Below, piece after piece: positions 33,406-42,567 of a stretch of DNA of 64,000 bases. The stretch is from JAANXG01 sp034520625 (GTDB lineage Bacteria > Pseudomonadota > Gammaproteobacteria > Arenicellales > JAANXG01). Every line of letters begins with the position of its first letter. The first letter of the stretch is position 1. The stretch spans positions 1 to 64,000 of the forward strand of contig JAXHNI010000010.1 of assembly GCA_034520625.1 (NCBI GenBank). Direction: 5' to 3'. The position numbers and the translations under genes are program-made. The notes beneath the pieces were generated by a model. The model was given only the letters and a program-made list of their open reading frames with translations, ran no database searches and had not been told where the DNA came from.

Positions 33406-34860
33406 ATGCAACTGAAAGATACATCGTTACTGCGCGACGCCTGCTACATCGACGGCCAGTGGACCGGCGCGGACAAGGGCGGAACGTTCGACGTCCTGAA
33501 CCCGGCCAACGGCGAAGTGGTTACTCGGGTACCGGACTGCGGCGCCGACGAGACCCGCCGCGCCATCGACGCCGCCAACGCCGCCTGGGGTGACTGGCGG
33601 GCGCGTACCGCCAAGGAGCGGGCCGGAATCCTGAAGCAATGGTTCGACCTGATCATGGCGCACCAGGAGGACCTGGCACAGATCATGACCGCCGAGCAGG
33701 GCAAGCCGCTGGCCGAGGCCCGGGGCGAAATCGCCTACGCGGCGTCTTTTGTCGAGTGGTTCGCCGAGGAAGCCAAGCGGATATACGGCGATACGATCAA
33801 CCACCCACTGCCGGGCAAGCGCATCGTGGTGCTCAAGCAGCCCATCGGCGTTGCCGCGGCCATCACGCCGTGGAACTTTCCGGCCGCGATGATCACACGC
33901 AAGTGCGCCCCGGCCCTGGCGGTGGGCTGCACGATGCTGGTGAAACCCGCCGAGGACACACCCCTGACCGCCCTCGCCCTGGCGGAGCTGGGGGATCGCG
34001 CCGGGCTGCCTGCGGGGGTGCTGAACATCGTCACCGGCGACGCCAGGGCCATCGGCGGCGAAATGACCGGCAACCCCGTCGTCCGCAAACTCAGCTTCAC
34101 CGGGTCCACGGAGGTCGGCAAGCTCCTCATCGAGCAGTGCGCATCCACGGTAAAGAAAGTCTCCATGGAACTGGGCGGCAACGCGCCTTTCATCGTTTTC
34201 GACGACGCGGACATCGATGCCGCCGTGGAAGGCGCCATGGCCTCCAAGTTCCGCAACACCGGCCAGACATGCGTATGCGCCAACCGCATCCTGGTTCAGG
34301 AAGGCGTCTACGATGCGTTTGCCGAACGCCTGGCGGAGGCGGCGGGAAAGCTCAAGGTCGGCGCGGGCACCGACGACGACGTCCAGCAGGGTCCGTTGAT
34401 CAACGACGCCGCCCTCGAAAAGGTGGAGCAGCACGTCCGCGACGCCGTGGACAAGGGCGCCGGCGTCATGATCGGCGGGCGTCGCCACGAGCTGGGCGGC
34501 ACCTTCTACGAGCCCACGGTGCTGCGGGACGTCACCCGGGAAATGGTGCTGAACGGGGAAGAGACGTTCGGGCCCGTCGCGCCGCTGCTGCGGTTCCGCA
34601 CCGAGGAGGAAGCGGTGCGCATCGCGAACGACACGCCCTACGGGCTGGCGTCCTACTTCTACAGCCGGGACATCGCGCGCGTCTGGCGCGTCGCCGAAGC
34701 GCTGGAGTACGGCATCGTGGGGATCAACGAAGGCATCTTTTCCAACGAGGTGGCGCCCTTCGGCGGGGTCAAGGAATCCGGCATCGGCCGGGAAGGCTCC
34801 AAGTACGGCGCCGAGGAATACCTCGAGCTCAAGTACCTGTGTCTCGGCAACATCACCTGA
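33406..34860 (+). CDS. gabD: NAD(P)-dependent succinate-semialdehyde dehydrogenase
   Basis: A 484-residue aldehyde dehydrogenase. Active-site SMELGGNAPF carries the glutamate general base, and GQTCVCANR carries the nucleophile cysteine. The coenzyme loops are ITPWNFPAAM and FTGSTEVGK. Length and motifs match GabD, which oxidises succinic semialdehyde to succinate in GABA breakdown. No gabT is adjacent; the next gene is a class V aminotransferase 12 bp downstream on the same strand, so the two may be one operon. The class V enzyme might instead provide the aldehyde, but that is only inference. Confidence 0.9.
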   Translation: MQLKDTSLLRDACYIDGQWTGADKGGTFDVLNPANGEVVTRVPDCGADETRRAIDAANAAWGDWRARTAKERAGILKQWFDLIMAHQEDLAQIMTAEQGKPLAEARGEIAYAASFVEWFAEEAKRIYGDTINHPLPGKRIVVLKQPIGVAAAITPWNFPAAMITRKCAPALAVGCTMLVKPAEDTPLTALALAELGDRAGLPAGVLNIVTGDARAIGGEMTGNPVVRKLSFTGSTEVGKLLIEQCASTVKKVSMELGGNAPFIVFDDADIDAAVEGAMASKFRNTGQTCVCANRILVQEGVYDAFAERLAEAAGKLKVGAGTDDDVQQGPLINDAALEKVEQHVRDAVDKGAGVMIGGRRHELGGTFYEPTVLRDVTREMVLNGEETFGPVAPLLRFRTEEEAVRIANDTPYGLASYFYSRDIARVWRVAEALEYGIVGINEGIFSNEVAPFGGVKESGIGREGSKYGAEEYLELKYLCLGNIT

Positions 34861-34871
34861 TCACCTGAGAC

Positions 34872-36083
34872 ATGAAAGAACAGTACTATCTCGACAACGC
34901 CTCCACCACCTGGCCCAAGCCCGAGCCGGTATACCGGTTCATGGACGAGTTCTTCCGGCGCTGCGGCGTGAACCCGGGGCGCTCCGGCCACGAGCTGGCG
35001 CTGGAGGCGGAAAAAATGACCGTGGAAACCCGCCGGCTCCTGGCCGGCTTTTTCGGGTTCCCGGGGGATTTCGAGCGGGTGATATTCACGCAGAATGCCA
35101 CCGACTCGCTGAACATCGCCCTGTACGGGCTGCTCCGGCCGGGCGACCACGTGGTCACCACGCGCACGGAGCACAACTCAGTGCTGCGACCGCTCCATGC
35201 GCTGGAATCGGCCGGCGTCATCGAGACCACCTACGTGGCGCACGACGACCAGGGCTACGTGGATCCCGCAGACATCGGCGCGGCGGTCCGGGCGGATACG
35301 CGCCTGGTGGTGGTCAATCATGCTTCCAATGTTCTCGGCGCGCTGCAGGATCTGGCGGGCATCGGGCGGGTGGTGGCGGATACGGACGCTCTGCTGGTGG
35401 TGGACTCGTGCCAGAGCGCGGGCGTGGTGCCGGTTCACTGCCGGGACATGCACATCGATGTCCTGACGTTCACCGGACACAAGGGCCTGTACGGCCCCAT
35501 GGGTATCGGCGGTATGATCGTGGCCGAGGGCGTCGACGTGAAACCCCTGCGGGTCGGGGGCACGGGCGTGGACTCAAACAACCCCGAGCAGCCCGACGAC
35601 TATCCGCACCACCTGGAAGCGGGCACCCTGAACATCCCCGGCATCGCCGGCCTCAACGCCGCCCAGAAGTGGTTCGCCGGGCTGGGACGCTCCGCGGCGG
35701 ACGACCCGGAACTCGACCATGCCGAGGCCTGTGCCGCGGCGATGGCGGCCATTCACGACCGCGAGGTGGCCCTGGTCCGCAGGCTGGAGGATCACTGCCG
35801 GGCCACCCCCGGTATCACCGTCTATGGCCCCGCCGGCGACCAGCCGCGCGTCGCCACCCTGGCGACCGGATTCGACAAGGTGCCGTCCGGCCGCGCCGGT
35901 GAAATGCTGGACGCCGACTACCATCTCTGCGTCCGGCCGGGCCTGCAGTGCGCCCCCCTCATACACCGGGATGCCCACACCATCGACCACGGGGGCCTGG
36001 TCCGCTTCTCGCTGGGATACTTCAATGACGAGGAAGATACCGAGCAGGCCATGAAGGCGGTGACGGAGATCGCCGAGATGTAG
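34872..36083 (+). CDS. Class V aminotransferase, cysteine desulfurase-like
   Basis: A 403-residue PLP enzyme. It begins with YLDNASTTWPKP, the typical desulfurase-like start, has NPGRSGH, FTQNATDSLN, the Asp in LLVVDSCQSAGVVP, the PLP lysine in FTGHKGLYGP and the C-terminal CVRPGLQCAPLIHR with a cysteine at the place of the desulfurase catalytic region. Family members release sulfur from cysteine or act on other amino acids. No isc or suf genes are near. The match to the stand-alone CsdB-like subfamily that carries RxGxQCAP suggests a specialised sulfur role, but the substrate is unproven. Confidence 0.85.
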   Translation: MKEQYYLDNASTTWPKPEPVYRFMDEFFRRCGVNPGRSGHELALEAEKMTVETRRLLAGFFGFPGDFERVIFTQNATDSLNIALYGLLRPGDHVVTTRTEHNSVLRPLHALESAGVIETTYVAHDDQGYVDPADIGAAVRADTRLVVVNHASNVLGALQDLAGIGRVVADTDALLVVDSCQSAGVVPVHCRDMHIDVLTFTGHKGLYGPMGIGGMIVAEGVDVKPLRVGGTGVDSNNPEQPDDYPHHLEAGTLNIPGIAGLNAAQKWFAGLGRSAADDPELDHAEACAAAMAAIHDREVALVRRLEDHCRATPGITVYGPAGDQPRVATLATGFDKVPSGRAGEMLDADYHLCVRPGLQCAPLIHRDAHTIDHGGLVRFSLGYFNDEEDTEQAMKAVTEIAEM

Positions 36084-36176
36084 GTCGGGCGCCAGCCCGA
36101 CACCGTTTCTCTGGATGGATTGTCAGGCTCGCGCCTGACCTACGGGTGCCGGTACGCATCACGGTGCCCCCAGACC
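36081..36176. repeat. Intergenic repeat, family C, copy 1
   Basis: GTAGGTCGGGCGCCAGCCCG followed by ACACCGTTTCTCTGG and TGTCAGGCTCGCGCCTGACC. Two small palindromes (CGGGC-GCCA-GCCCG and GTCAGGC-TCGC-GCCTGAC). Matches 38380-38470 closely. It overlaps the stop codon of the aminotransferase gene. Confidence 0.8.
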
Positions 36177-36203
36177 CGCCGCAGGAACATCGCCTCGCTG
36201 CAA

Positions 36204-37031
36204 TCAGACCAGGGATTCCGGCGGATAGTCCTCGATGTTGAAATCCGCCTCCGGATACTGCGGCGCCATGTCCTCCATCACATCCAGCACGATCCGGCTC
36301 ACCAGCAGGTTGCGGAACCACCGGATTTCGGCGGGGATTACGTACCAGGGTGCGTGGTCCGTGGAGCACCGCGACAGCATTATCTCGTAGGCGCTCATGT
36401 AGTCGTCCCAGTGCTTCCGCTCCTTGAGATCTTCCGAGTTGAATTTCCAGTGCTTGTCCTCGCGTCGGAGCCGCCGCCGGAGCCGCTCGAGCTGATAATC
36501 GCTGGAGATGTGAAGCATGAGCTTGACGATGCGGGTGCCGTGGTCCGTGAGCAGTTTTTCGAAGTCGTTGATGTGCCCGTACCGCTTATCCACCAGCCCC
36601 GCCGGGGCGAGTCCGTGCACACGGGCGATCAGGACGTCCTCATAATGCGAACGGTTGAAGATCGCGATATGCCCCGCCGGCGGCGCGTGGGCGTGAACAC
36701 GCCACAGGAAATCATGTGACAACTCCTCGCTGCTGGGCGCCTTGAATCCGTACACGCCGCATCCCTGCGGATTCAGGTCGCCCGCCAGCTTTCGCAGAGT
36801 GCTGTCCTTGCCGCCGGTATCCATGGCCTGGAGAACGATCAACAGGGACTGGGTACGCTCCGCAAACAGACGCTCCTGCAGCGCTTCCAGCCGCCGGATA
36901 TTCTCCTCGAACGACTTCTTGCCCTCGTCCTTGTCGATGCCCTGGTCGTCTGCGGTGGGAAATTCCGACAGGAACACTTCCTGGTCGGGCTTGACGCGGT
37001 ATTTCTCGGTATCCATTCGCGGCTCTTTCAT
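36204..37031 (-). CDS. ppk2: Polyphosphate kinase 2 family protein
   Basis: A 275-residue PPK2. Walker A-like MDTGGKDSTLRKL, Walker B region IFNRSHYEDVLIARV, and the lid motif RRLRREDKHWKFNSEDLKER are all visible. PPK2 enzymes use polyphosphate to phosphorylate nucleotides (AMP, ADP or NMPs by class). The single-domain length fits class I/III; the class cannot be fixed by eye. Acts in the cytoplasm. Preceded by a 70-bp gap after paiB on the same strand. An in-frame ATG five codons later (MDTEKYR) is an alternative start. Confidence 0.9.
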   Translation of the reverse strand: MKEPRMDTEKYRVKPDQEVFLSEFPTADDQGIDKDEGKKSFEENIRRLEALQERLFAERTQSLLIVLQAMDTGGKDSTLRKLAGDLNPQGCGVYGFKAPSSEELSHDFLWRVHAHAPPAGHIAIFNRSHYEDVLIARVHGLAPAGLVDKRYGHINDFEKLLTDHGTRIVKLMLHISSDYQLERLRRRLRREDKHWKFNSEDLKERKHWDDYMSAYEIMLSRCSTDHAPWYVIPAEIRWFRNLLVSRIVLDVMEDMAPQYPEADFNIEDYPPESLV

Positions 37032-37109
37032 TGCGTTGTTGTTGACCGGGTCTTCCGACCCGCCGGTGCAATCCGATTCGAAAAACGGGCGCCGCCGACC
37101 CGTCCGCCC

Positions 37110-37718
37110 TCAGGAACCGGCTTCATTGTCCTGCATGATGCGCCCCACTGCCCGGGATCCCGGATCGTCCAACCGGAACAGGGCCTCGATGACGCCGCGG
37201 CGGTCGGCTTTAGACCGGTTCTGGCTCATCTTGGATTTCGCCTGCACGGTCACATCCGTCATTTCGAAACAAACGATGCCCTCGATCATCCTGTCAGGAT
37301 ACGCCGGCACCCACGCGCCGGGGCCGTCTCCTTCGAAGCGCCGCGCCAGACGCCGGATGATCGAATGCGCCCCGTCCCCGGCCACCTCTCGCAGCCGGCC
37401 GTAGACGTGGACGGCCTCGTAGTTCCATGTGGGAACGCCGGGGGACTCATACCAGGTCGGCGACACGTAGGTGTGGGCACCCTGGAAAACTGCCAGCGCC
37501 GGCGCCCCGTCAAGGATGTGGTCCGCCTGGTCGTTGGGCCTGGCGACGTGGCCCTCCAGAACCGGGCTGTCGCCGGCTTCCCGGCTCAGGAACGGAATGT
37601 GGCTCGCAACCGGCAGCCCGTCCCGGCCGGTGGTCACCAGCAGGCCGAACGCGTGGGCGTCCACCAGCGAGTGGATCTTCTCTTCGTCTTCCTGAACGAA
37701 TGCTTTCGGTATGTACAT
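37110..37718 (-). CDS. paiB: FMN-binding negative regulator PaiB-like
   Basis: A 202-residue flavin-reductase-fold protein. It begins MYIPKAF, the usual PaiB start, and contains FGLLVTTGRDGLPVASHIPF, GHVARPNDQ, and TYVSPTWYESPGVPTWNY, which is the PaiB signature. In Bacillus PaiB represses sporulation and protease genes; in proteobacteria the role is less clear, and the FMN-binding fold suggests an enzyme or sensor. Four bases separate it from the upstream LysE-type exporter gene, so the two are cotranscribed. Confidence 0.92.
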   Translation of the reverse strand: MYIPKAFVQEDEEKIHSLVDAHAFGLLVTTGRDGLPVASHIPFLSREAGDSPVLEGHVARPNDQADHILDGAPALAVFQGAHTYVSPTWYESPGVPTWNYEAVHVYGRLREVAGDGAHSIIRRLARRFEGDGPGAWVPAYPDRMIEGIVCFEMTDVTVQAKSKMSQNRSKADRRGVIEALFRLDDPGSRAVGRIMQDNEAGS

Positions 37719-37721
37719 GGA

Positions 37722-38348
37722 TCACCGGTTGGCGGTGGCAAGGCGGACGGCCAGGCCCAGGAAAATGACCCCGGCCGTCCAGTTGAGGATTCTGCGGGCG
37801 GTCTCCGAGCGGCTCAACCACATCCCGAACGTGCCCGCCAGCATGCTCACGGCGCCGAACACCAGGATCGTCGCAACAATGAACAACAGGCCGAGCTGAA
37901 CGATCTGCGCGACCACGGGCCCGCGGCCCGGGTCCACGAACTGGGGCAGGAAAGCCAGAAAGAATATCGATACCTTCGGATTGGTCACGTTCATGATGAT
38001 ACCGCGGACATACAGGCGCCGCGGGCGGAGAACCGGCGCCGCCCCCGCCTCCGCCGGCACCGACGACGCACGAAACGCTTGCCAGGCGAGGTAAAGCAGG
38101 TAACCGGCCCCCACAAACTTGAGCAGGGTGAATGCGAACTGCGAGCTTTGAATCAACGCCGCCACCCCCACCGCCACCGCCGTGGTATGCACCAGCAGAC
38201 CCGTGCACAGGCCTGCGGTCACGAACAGTCCGGCGGCCCGTCCCTGGAGCGCCGACTGGGTCAGCACGAACAGATTGTCCGGACCCGGCGCCAGCCCAAG
38301 CATCAGCGACGCGGCGAAGAACACCGTAATTACCTGTCCATCGAGCAT
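37722..38348 (-). CDS. LysE/RhtB family amino acid exporter
   Basis: A 208-residue inner-membrane protein with six segments. ASLMLGLAPGPDNLFVLTQSALQG is the LysE N-terminal motif (GPxxLF), followed by ATVCT-like GLCTGLLVHTTAVAVGV and the third motif GAGYLLYLAWQAFR. Exports amino acids or derivatives such as homoserine, threonine or lysine. Its cotranscription with paiB and the amino-acid use genes elsewhere in the window fit a role in preventing amino-acid overflow. Confidence 0.92.
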   Translation of the reverse strand: MLDGQVITVFFAASLMLGLAPGPDNLFVLTQSALQGRAAGLFVTAGLCTGLLVHTTAVAVGVAALIQSSQFAFTLLKFVGAGYLLYLAWQAFRASSVPAEAGAAPVLRPRRLYVRGIIMNVTNPKVSIFFLAFLPQFVDPGRGPVVAQIVQLGLLFIVATILVFGAVSMLAGTFGMWLSRSETARRILNWTAGVIFLGLAVRLATANR

Positions 38349-38377
38349 GCCGACGACTATAACCCAGGTTGGCGGGC

Positions 38378-38472
38378 AGTGTAGGTCGGGCGCAAGCCCG
38401 ACACCGTGGCTCTGGATGGGTTGTCAGGCTCGCGCCTGACCTACAGGTGCCGGCACGCATCACGGTGCCCCA
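38378..38472. repeat. Intergenic repeat, family C, copy 2
   Basis: Same unit as 36081-36176: GTAGGTCGGGCGCAAGCCCG, then TGTCAGGCTCGCGCCTGACC, then TGCCGGCACGCATCACGG. A short relative with GGGCGCC...GGCGCCCGACCTAC occurs at 38788-38816. Confidence 0.8.
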
Positions 38473-38629
38473 CCGTCCCCATATTCCAACAATTAATGCT
38501 CCATGGATTGCTTCGTCGCTTCGCTCCTCGCAAAGACGTCATTAGTCAGTGTTTCCCAGCTCTCCTTCGCCCCCTCTTTGCCTCTGGTAATCGAAGCTCC
38601 GGCCACTCATTCACCACAAAGCGACGGGT
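38473..38629. other. Intergenic stretch with a common bacterial short repeat
   Basis: Contains GATTGCTTCGTCGCTTCGCT and CCTCGCAAAGACGTC near 38510-38545, a type of short palindrome (GCTTCGTCGCTTCG) that is common between genes in many bacteria. No gene is visible. Confidence 0.5.
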
Positions 38630-38721
38630 CGGGAGGGCCTGACAGGGCTGTCGAAAACACGGATGTTTGAGCCAGAGCGTACATGGACGTATTCACAGCG
38701 GCCCTGTCAGGCCCTCCCGGC
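38630..38721. repeat. Family B palindromic element, copy 4 (short form)
   Basis: Left arm 38630-38651 (CGGGAGGGCCTGACAGGGCT) pairs with right arm 38695-38720 (ending GGCCCTCCCGG). The core is the same as in the other copies, but the arm sequence is different and still complementary. Located before the rhomboid gene. Confidence 0.85.
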
Positions 38722-38919
38722 CCCTCGCTCACGGCTACAGGAACCCGCAGCTCGACAACATGCACCCAGACAATGTAAATCGGGCGCCACAAATATCGGA
38801 CTGGCGCCCGACCTACATCCCCATTTTCCGATCCGCCCTTCGCGCAATCATGATCCATGGGAATTTGGCTATACTGGAATATTTAGACGTATCAGTCATC
38901 CGCCCGACAACCCAGGTCC

Positions 38920-39624
38920 ATGATACCCATTCACGACGACGCCCCGACCCGACATCCGCCGGTTCTCACCGTGACATTCATCGCGGCCTGCGTCCTGGTG
39001 TTTCTCTGGCAGATCGGCGGCGGACCGGCGCAACAGCAGAACATCATCTATGCCCTGGGGGTAATCCCCTCCGTCCTGCTGGGCAACGCCTACCTGGATC
39101 CCCAACTCGTCTGGGTCCCGGCCTTCGCGACGGTGTTCACCTCGATGTTCCTCCATGGCGGCTGGATGCACCTTATCGGCAACATGCTTTTCCTGTGGGT
39201 GTTCGGCAACAACGTCGAGGAGGCCATGGGCCACATGCGCTTCATCGTGTTCTACCTGCTCTGCGGGGTCGCGGCGGTATTCGCCCAGACCCTGCCGAAC
39301 CCGGACTCCACCATCCCTATGGTGGGCGCCAGCGGCGCCATATCCGGCGTACTGGGCGCCTACCTGCTTCTGCTGCCCACCGCCCGGGTGCTGGTGGTAA
39401 TCCCAATGGGATTCTATTTCCCCACCGTGCGGCTGCCCGCCGCGCTGGTGCTCGGCCTGTGGTTCGTCCTGCAACTGGTGAATTCCCTGCTGGCGGACCC
39501 GGGCCAGGGCGGCGTGGCCTTCGGCGCCCATATCGGCGGCTTCATCGCCGGGATGACGCTGATCCCGTTTTTCAAGAAACGCAGCGTACGCCTCGTCAAC
39601 CCCATCACGGCATTTGGACGCTGA
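38920..39624 (+). CDS. Rhomboid family intramembrane serine protease
   Basis: A 234-residue membrane protein with six segments. The catalytic dyad is seen as VGASGAISGVLGAY (GxSG serine) and FGAHIGGFIAG (histidine). The loop-1 motif and the HLIGNMLFLWVFGNN segment (HxxxN) that shapes the active site are intact. Cleaves membrane-spanning substrates in the lipid bilayer. The proline-rich loop between the first and second segments is longer than in GlpG, as in YqgP/AarA-like proteins. It stands alone upstream of proS. Confidence 0.92.
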   Translation: MIPIHDDAPTRHPPVLTVTFIAACVLVFLWQIGGGPAQQQNIIYALGVIPSVLLGNAYLDPQLVWVPAFATVFTSMFLHGGWMHLIGNMLFLWVFGNNVEEAMGHMRFIVFYLLCGVAAVFAQTLPNPDSTIPMVGASGAISGVLGAYLLLLPTARVLVVIPMGFYFPTVRLPAALVLGLWFVLQLVNSLLADPGQGGVAFGAHIGGFIAGMTLIPFFKKRSVRLVNPITAFGR

Positions 39625-39717
39625 ACGGTTCACGGCAAGGGTCAAGTTTCAGGCCGCCGGACGTTGCGGGTATGATACGGGGCCCCATTTTCACAACCCG
39701 GATACAACACGGAAATT

Positions 39718-41445
39718 ATGCGCGCTTCGCAGTTCTATATACCGACACTGAAAGAAACGCCGGCGGATGCGGAGATCGCCAGCCACCGACTGATGCTCAG
39801 GGCCGGCATGATTCGAAGAATCGCGGCCGGCATCTACAGCTGGCTGCCGCTGGGCTGGCGCACCCTGAGCAAGGTGGAGAACATCGTGCGGGAGGAAATG
39901 AACCGCGTCGGATCCCTCGAGGTGCTGATGCCGAGCGTGCAGCCGGCGGAGCTGTGGCAGGAATCCGGACGCTGGCAGGAATACGGGACCGAGCTGCTTC
40001 GGTTCAAGGACCGCCACGAGCGGGACTTCTGCCTGGGGCCGACCCACGAGGAAGTGATCACGGCAATGGTGCGCAACGAGATCAAGAGCTACCGCCAGCT
40101 GCCGGCGAATTTCTACCAGATGCAGTGGAAGTTCCGCGACGAGGTCCGGCCTCGCTTCGGCGTGATGCGCAGCCGCGAGTTCCTGATGAAGGACGCCTAT
40201 TCCTTCCATACCAGCCCTGCCTCCCTGCAGGAGACCTACGAGCGCATGTACGCGGCCTACGAGAGCGTTTTCGAGCGCTGCGGGCTTGCCTTCTGCGCGG
40301 TGGCGGCCGACTCCGGTGCCATCGGCGGCAGCAAGTCCCACGAGTTTCACGTGCTGGCGGATTCCGGTGAGGACGCCATCGCCGTGTGCGAGAAGTACGA
40401 CTACGCGGTGAACGTCGAGCTGGCGGAAACCCTGCCCGTCGAGGCGCCGCGTCCCGCGCCGGGGGAGGACATGAAGGAAGTCGATACCCCCGGGCAACAC
40501 ACCATCGAGGACCTGGCCCGGTTTCTCCATGTCGACGCGTCGCGGACCGTCAAGACCCTGGTGGTCAGGGGTGAAAAAGGACCGGTTGCCCTGGTGCTGC
40601 GCGGCGACCACGAGCTGAACGACCTGAAGGCGGAAGGCATGGATGAAATCGCCGACCCGCTGGAATTTCTCGATGCTGCGGAATTCAACCGCGTCATCGG
40701 CTGCGATCCGGGATCCGTCGGACCCGTCGGCCTCGATATTCCAGTGATCGCCGACTACGCCGCCGCACACCTCGCCGATTTCATATGCGGCGCCAACCGG
40801 GACAACAAGCACCTCACCGGCGTGAACTGGGGGCGCGACCTGCCGGAGCCCCGGGCCGCCGACCTGCGCAAGGTCGTGGAAGGCGACCCCTGCCCGAAGG
40901 CCGGGGCAGCCGCGGACCCCGAGGGGCGCCTGGTGGTGAAGCGGGGCATCGAAGTGGGCCACGTGTTCCAGCTCGGCACCAAGTACAGCGAGTCCATGAA
41001 CGCCACCTGCCTGGACGAGAACGGCCGCTCCGTAGTCATGCCCATGGGCTGCTATGGCATAGGCGTCACTCGCGTCGTCGCCGCCGCCATCGAGCAGGGC
41101 CACGACGGGGACGGCATCATCTGGCCCGATACCATCGCGCCGTTCGAAATCGTGATCGTGCCGATCGGCTATCACAAGTCCGACCGGGTCGCCGGGCAGG
41201 CCGACCGGATCTATGAATCGCTGACGGCCGCCGGTTTCGACGTATTGCTGTACGACCGGGACGAGCGGCCGGGGGTGCTGTTCGCGGAAGCCGACCTGAT
41301 CGGCATTCCGCACCGGCTCGTGATCGGCGACCGCGGCCTGGAGAAAGGCGTGGTCGAGTACAAGCAGCGGACCGGGAAGGACGTGCAGGAACTGCCCCTG
41401 GACAATCTGGCCGAAGCGCTGGCCGGGCGCGTGGCCCGCGATTGA
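39718..41445 (+). CDS. proS: Prolyl-tRNA synthetase
   Basis: A 575-residue bacterial-type class II synthetase. It begins MRASQFYIPTLKETPADAEI, motif 2 is the FYQMQWKFRDEVRPRFG region and motif 3 is GCYGIGVTRVVAAAIEQ. The insertion editing domain (about residues 225-405), with VVRGEKGPVALVLRGDHELN and the YbaK-like fold, is present, so mischarged Ala-tRNA-Pro can be corrected. Attaches proline to tRNA-Pro in the cytoplasm. Nothing unusual. A transglycosylase gene follows after five bases. Confidence 0.98.
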   Translation: MRASQFYIPTLKETPADAEIASHRLMLRAGMIRRIAAGIYSWLPLGWRTLSKVENIVREEMNRVGSLEVLMPSVQPAELWQESGRWQEYGTELLRFKDRHERDFCLGPTHEEVITAMVRNEIKSYRQLPANFYQMQWKFRDEVRPRFGVMRSREFLMKDAYSFHTSPASLQETYERMYAAYESVFERCGLAFCAVAADSGAIGGSKSHEFHVLADSGEDAIAVCEKYDYAVNVELAETLPVEAPRPAPGEDMKEVDTPGQHTIEDLARFLHVDASRTVKTLVVRGEKGPVALVLRGDHELNDLKAEGMDEIADPLEFLDAAEFNRVIGCDPGSVGPVGLDIPVIADYAAAHLADFICGANRDNKHLTGVNWGRDLPEPRAADLRKVVEGDPCPKAGAAADPEGRLVVKRGIEVGHVFQLGTKYSESMNATCLDENGRSVVMPMGCYGIGVTRVVAAAIEQGHDGDGIIWPDTIAPFEIVIVPIGYHKSDRVAGQADRIYESLTAAGFDVLLYDRDERPGVLFAEADLIGIPHRLVIGDRGLEKGVVEYKQRTGKDVQELPLDNLAEALAGRVARD

Positions 41446-41450
41446 GCGCC

Positions 41451-42047
41451 ATGCGACGCCCGCTGCGCTGGATAACGGCCCTGTGCCTGGCGGTCTCGAC
41501 CGCGGCGCCCCTGGCGGTGGAGCCGGCGGATATCGTCGACCGAACCCTGGTCAGCGCGCTCCGGCAGGCGGTGGAGGACCAGACCAGCTTCGAGGACAAC
41601 CTGGATGCGCTGCTCTGGCTCGCGGATATGTCGAAGCGGCTCGAGCGCGTTTTGCCCGATCCTTTCTATCGCGTGTCCCTGTTGAAATCCATCCATGCCG
41701 AGGCGACCCGCGTCGGCCTGTCGCCGTCCCTGGTGCTCGCCGTCATTCAGATCGAAAGCAGTTTCGATCGGTTCGCGGTGTCCCGCTCCGGGGCCCGCGG
41801 GCTGATGCAGGTCATGCCGTTCTGGAAAAAGGAGATCGGCCATCCCAGGGACGACCTGTTCTACCCGCCGACCAACCTCCGATACGGCTGCACGATACTG
41901 CGCTATTACATGGACAAGTTCGGGAACGAGCTCGCCCCTGCCCTGGCCCAGTACAACGGCAGCCTCGGCCTGGAAACCGGGTACGCCTCGAAGGTCCTGA
42001 CCGCCTACCGGGCCCGGTGGCGGCTCGACGACCTGACCCGGAAATAG
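41451..42047 (+). CDS. Lytic transglycosylase (SLT domain)
   Basis: About 198 residues from ATG 41451. A signal peptide (MRRPLRW, hydrophobic core, about residue 26) exports it to the periplasm. The SLT domain holds LVLAVIQIESSFDRFAVSRS (catalytic Glu in IES), GARGLMQVMP and LAQYNGSLG. Cleaves the glycan chains of peptidoglycan to make anhydro-muropeptides. Shorter than MltC or Slt70 because only the catalytic domain is present. It starts five bases after proS and is probably cotranscribed. Confidence 0.93.
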   Translation: MRRPLRWITALCLAVSTAAPLAVEPADIVDRTLVSALRQAVEDQTSFEDNLDALLWLADMSKRLERVLPDPFYRVSLLKSIHAEATRVGLSPSLVLAVIQIESSFDRFAVSRSGARGLMQVMPFWKKEIGHPRDDLFYPPTNLRYGCTILRYYMDKFGNELAPALAQYNGSLGLETGYASKVLTAYRARWRLDDLTRK

Positions 42048-42109
42048 CCCGGGCCCGGCGGCCCGCAACGGGAGCACCGCTTGAGACCATCTATGCATCC
42101 GCGGCGGGA

Positions 42110-42403
42110 TCAGGGCTTGATGACGAACTCCTCGTCTTCCGGGCCTTGTGGCGCATCCTTCTCCTCGACCCGTTCCACCCGGGCGGCGGACGGCCCCTCC
42201 TGCAGCCAGGCCCTGAATCGCTCAAGGGTTTCCGGGGTGCCGCAGGCGACCGCCTCGACGGATCCGTCCTCGCGGTTCCGGACCCAGCCGGACAATCCCA
42301 ACTGCCGCGCCTGGTCCCTCGTCGATCCGCGATACCAGACGCCTTGCACCCGACCGAACACATGATAATGTTTGCAGATTCGCATCGACCGCTTTTCACT
42401 CAT
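42110..42403 (-). CDS. acyP: Acylphosphatase
   Basis: A 97-residue protein from ATG 42403; an ATG at 42385 is also possible. HVFGRVQGVWYRGSTRDQA supplies the active-site arginine and GWVRNREDGSVEAVACG the asparagine of the acylphosphatase fold. Hydrolyses acyl phosphates such as acetyl phosphate and 1,3-bisphosphoglycerate. Length is standard. Divergent from the PilZ-like gene. Confidence 0.95.
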   Translation of the reverse strand: MSEKRSMRICKHYHVFGRVQGVWYRGSTRDQARQLGLSGWVRNREDGSVEAVACGTPETLERFRAWLQEGPSAARVERVEEKDAPQGPEDEEFVIKP

Positions 42404-42567
42404 GGCAGGATTCGTTTTTCCGGTACCCGTCTGGATACCGGCGGCATGGCTCGATTTTACGCGAGGATGACCACACCGCATATGGCGTCAGGAGACTGCC
42501 CTCGCCCTCCCACTTTCTCGCTACGTGAAGATTACTCGGACAGGCTCCCAGGACGTCCGGCCGGTTC

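Noticed and set aside
38667..40370. A 567-residue frame starting in the family B element before the rhomboid gene
   Set aside because: Arg/Pro/Gly-rich text that crosses rhomboid and proS in another frame; a GC-skew shadow.
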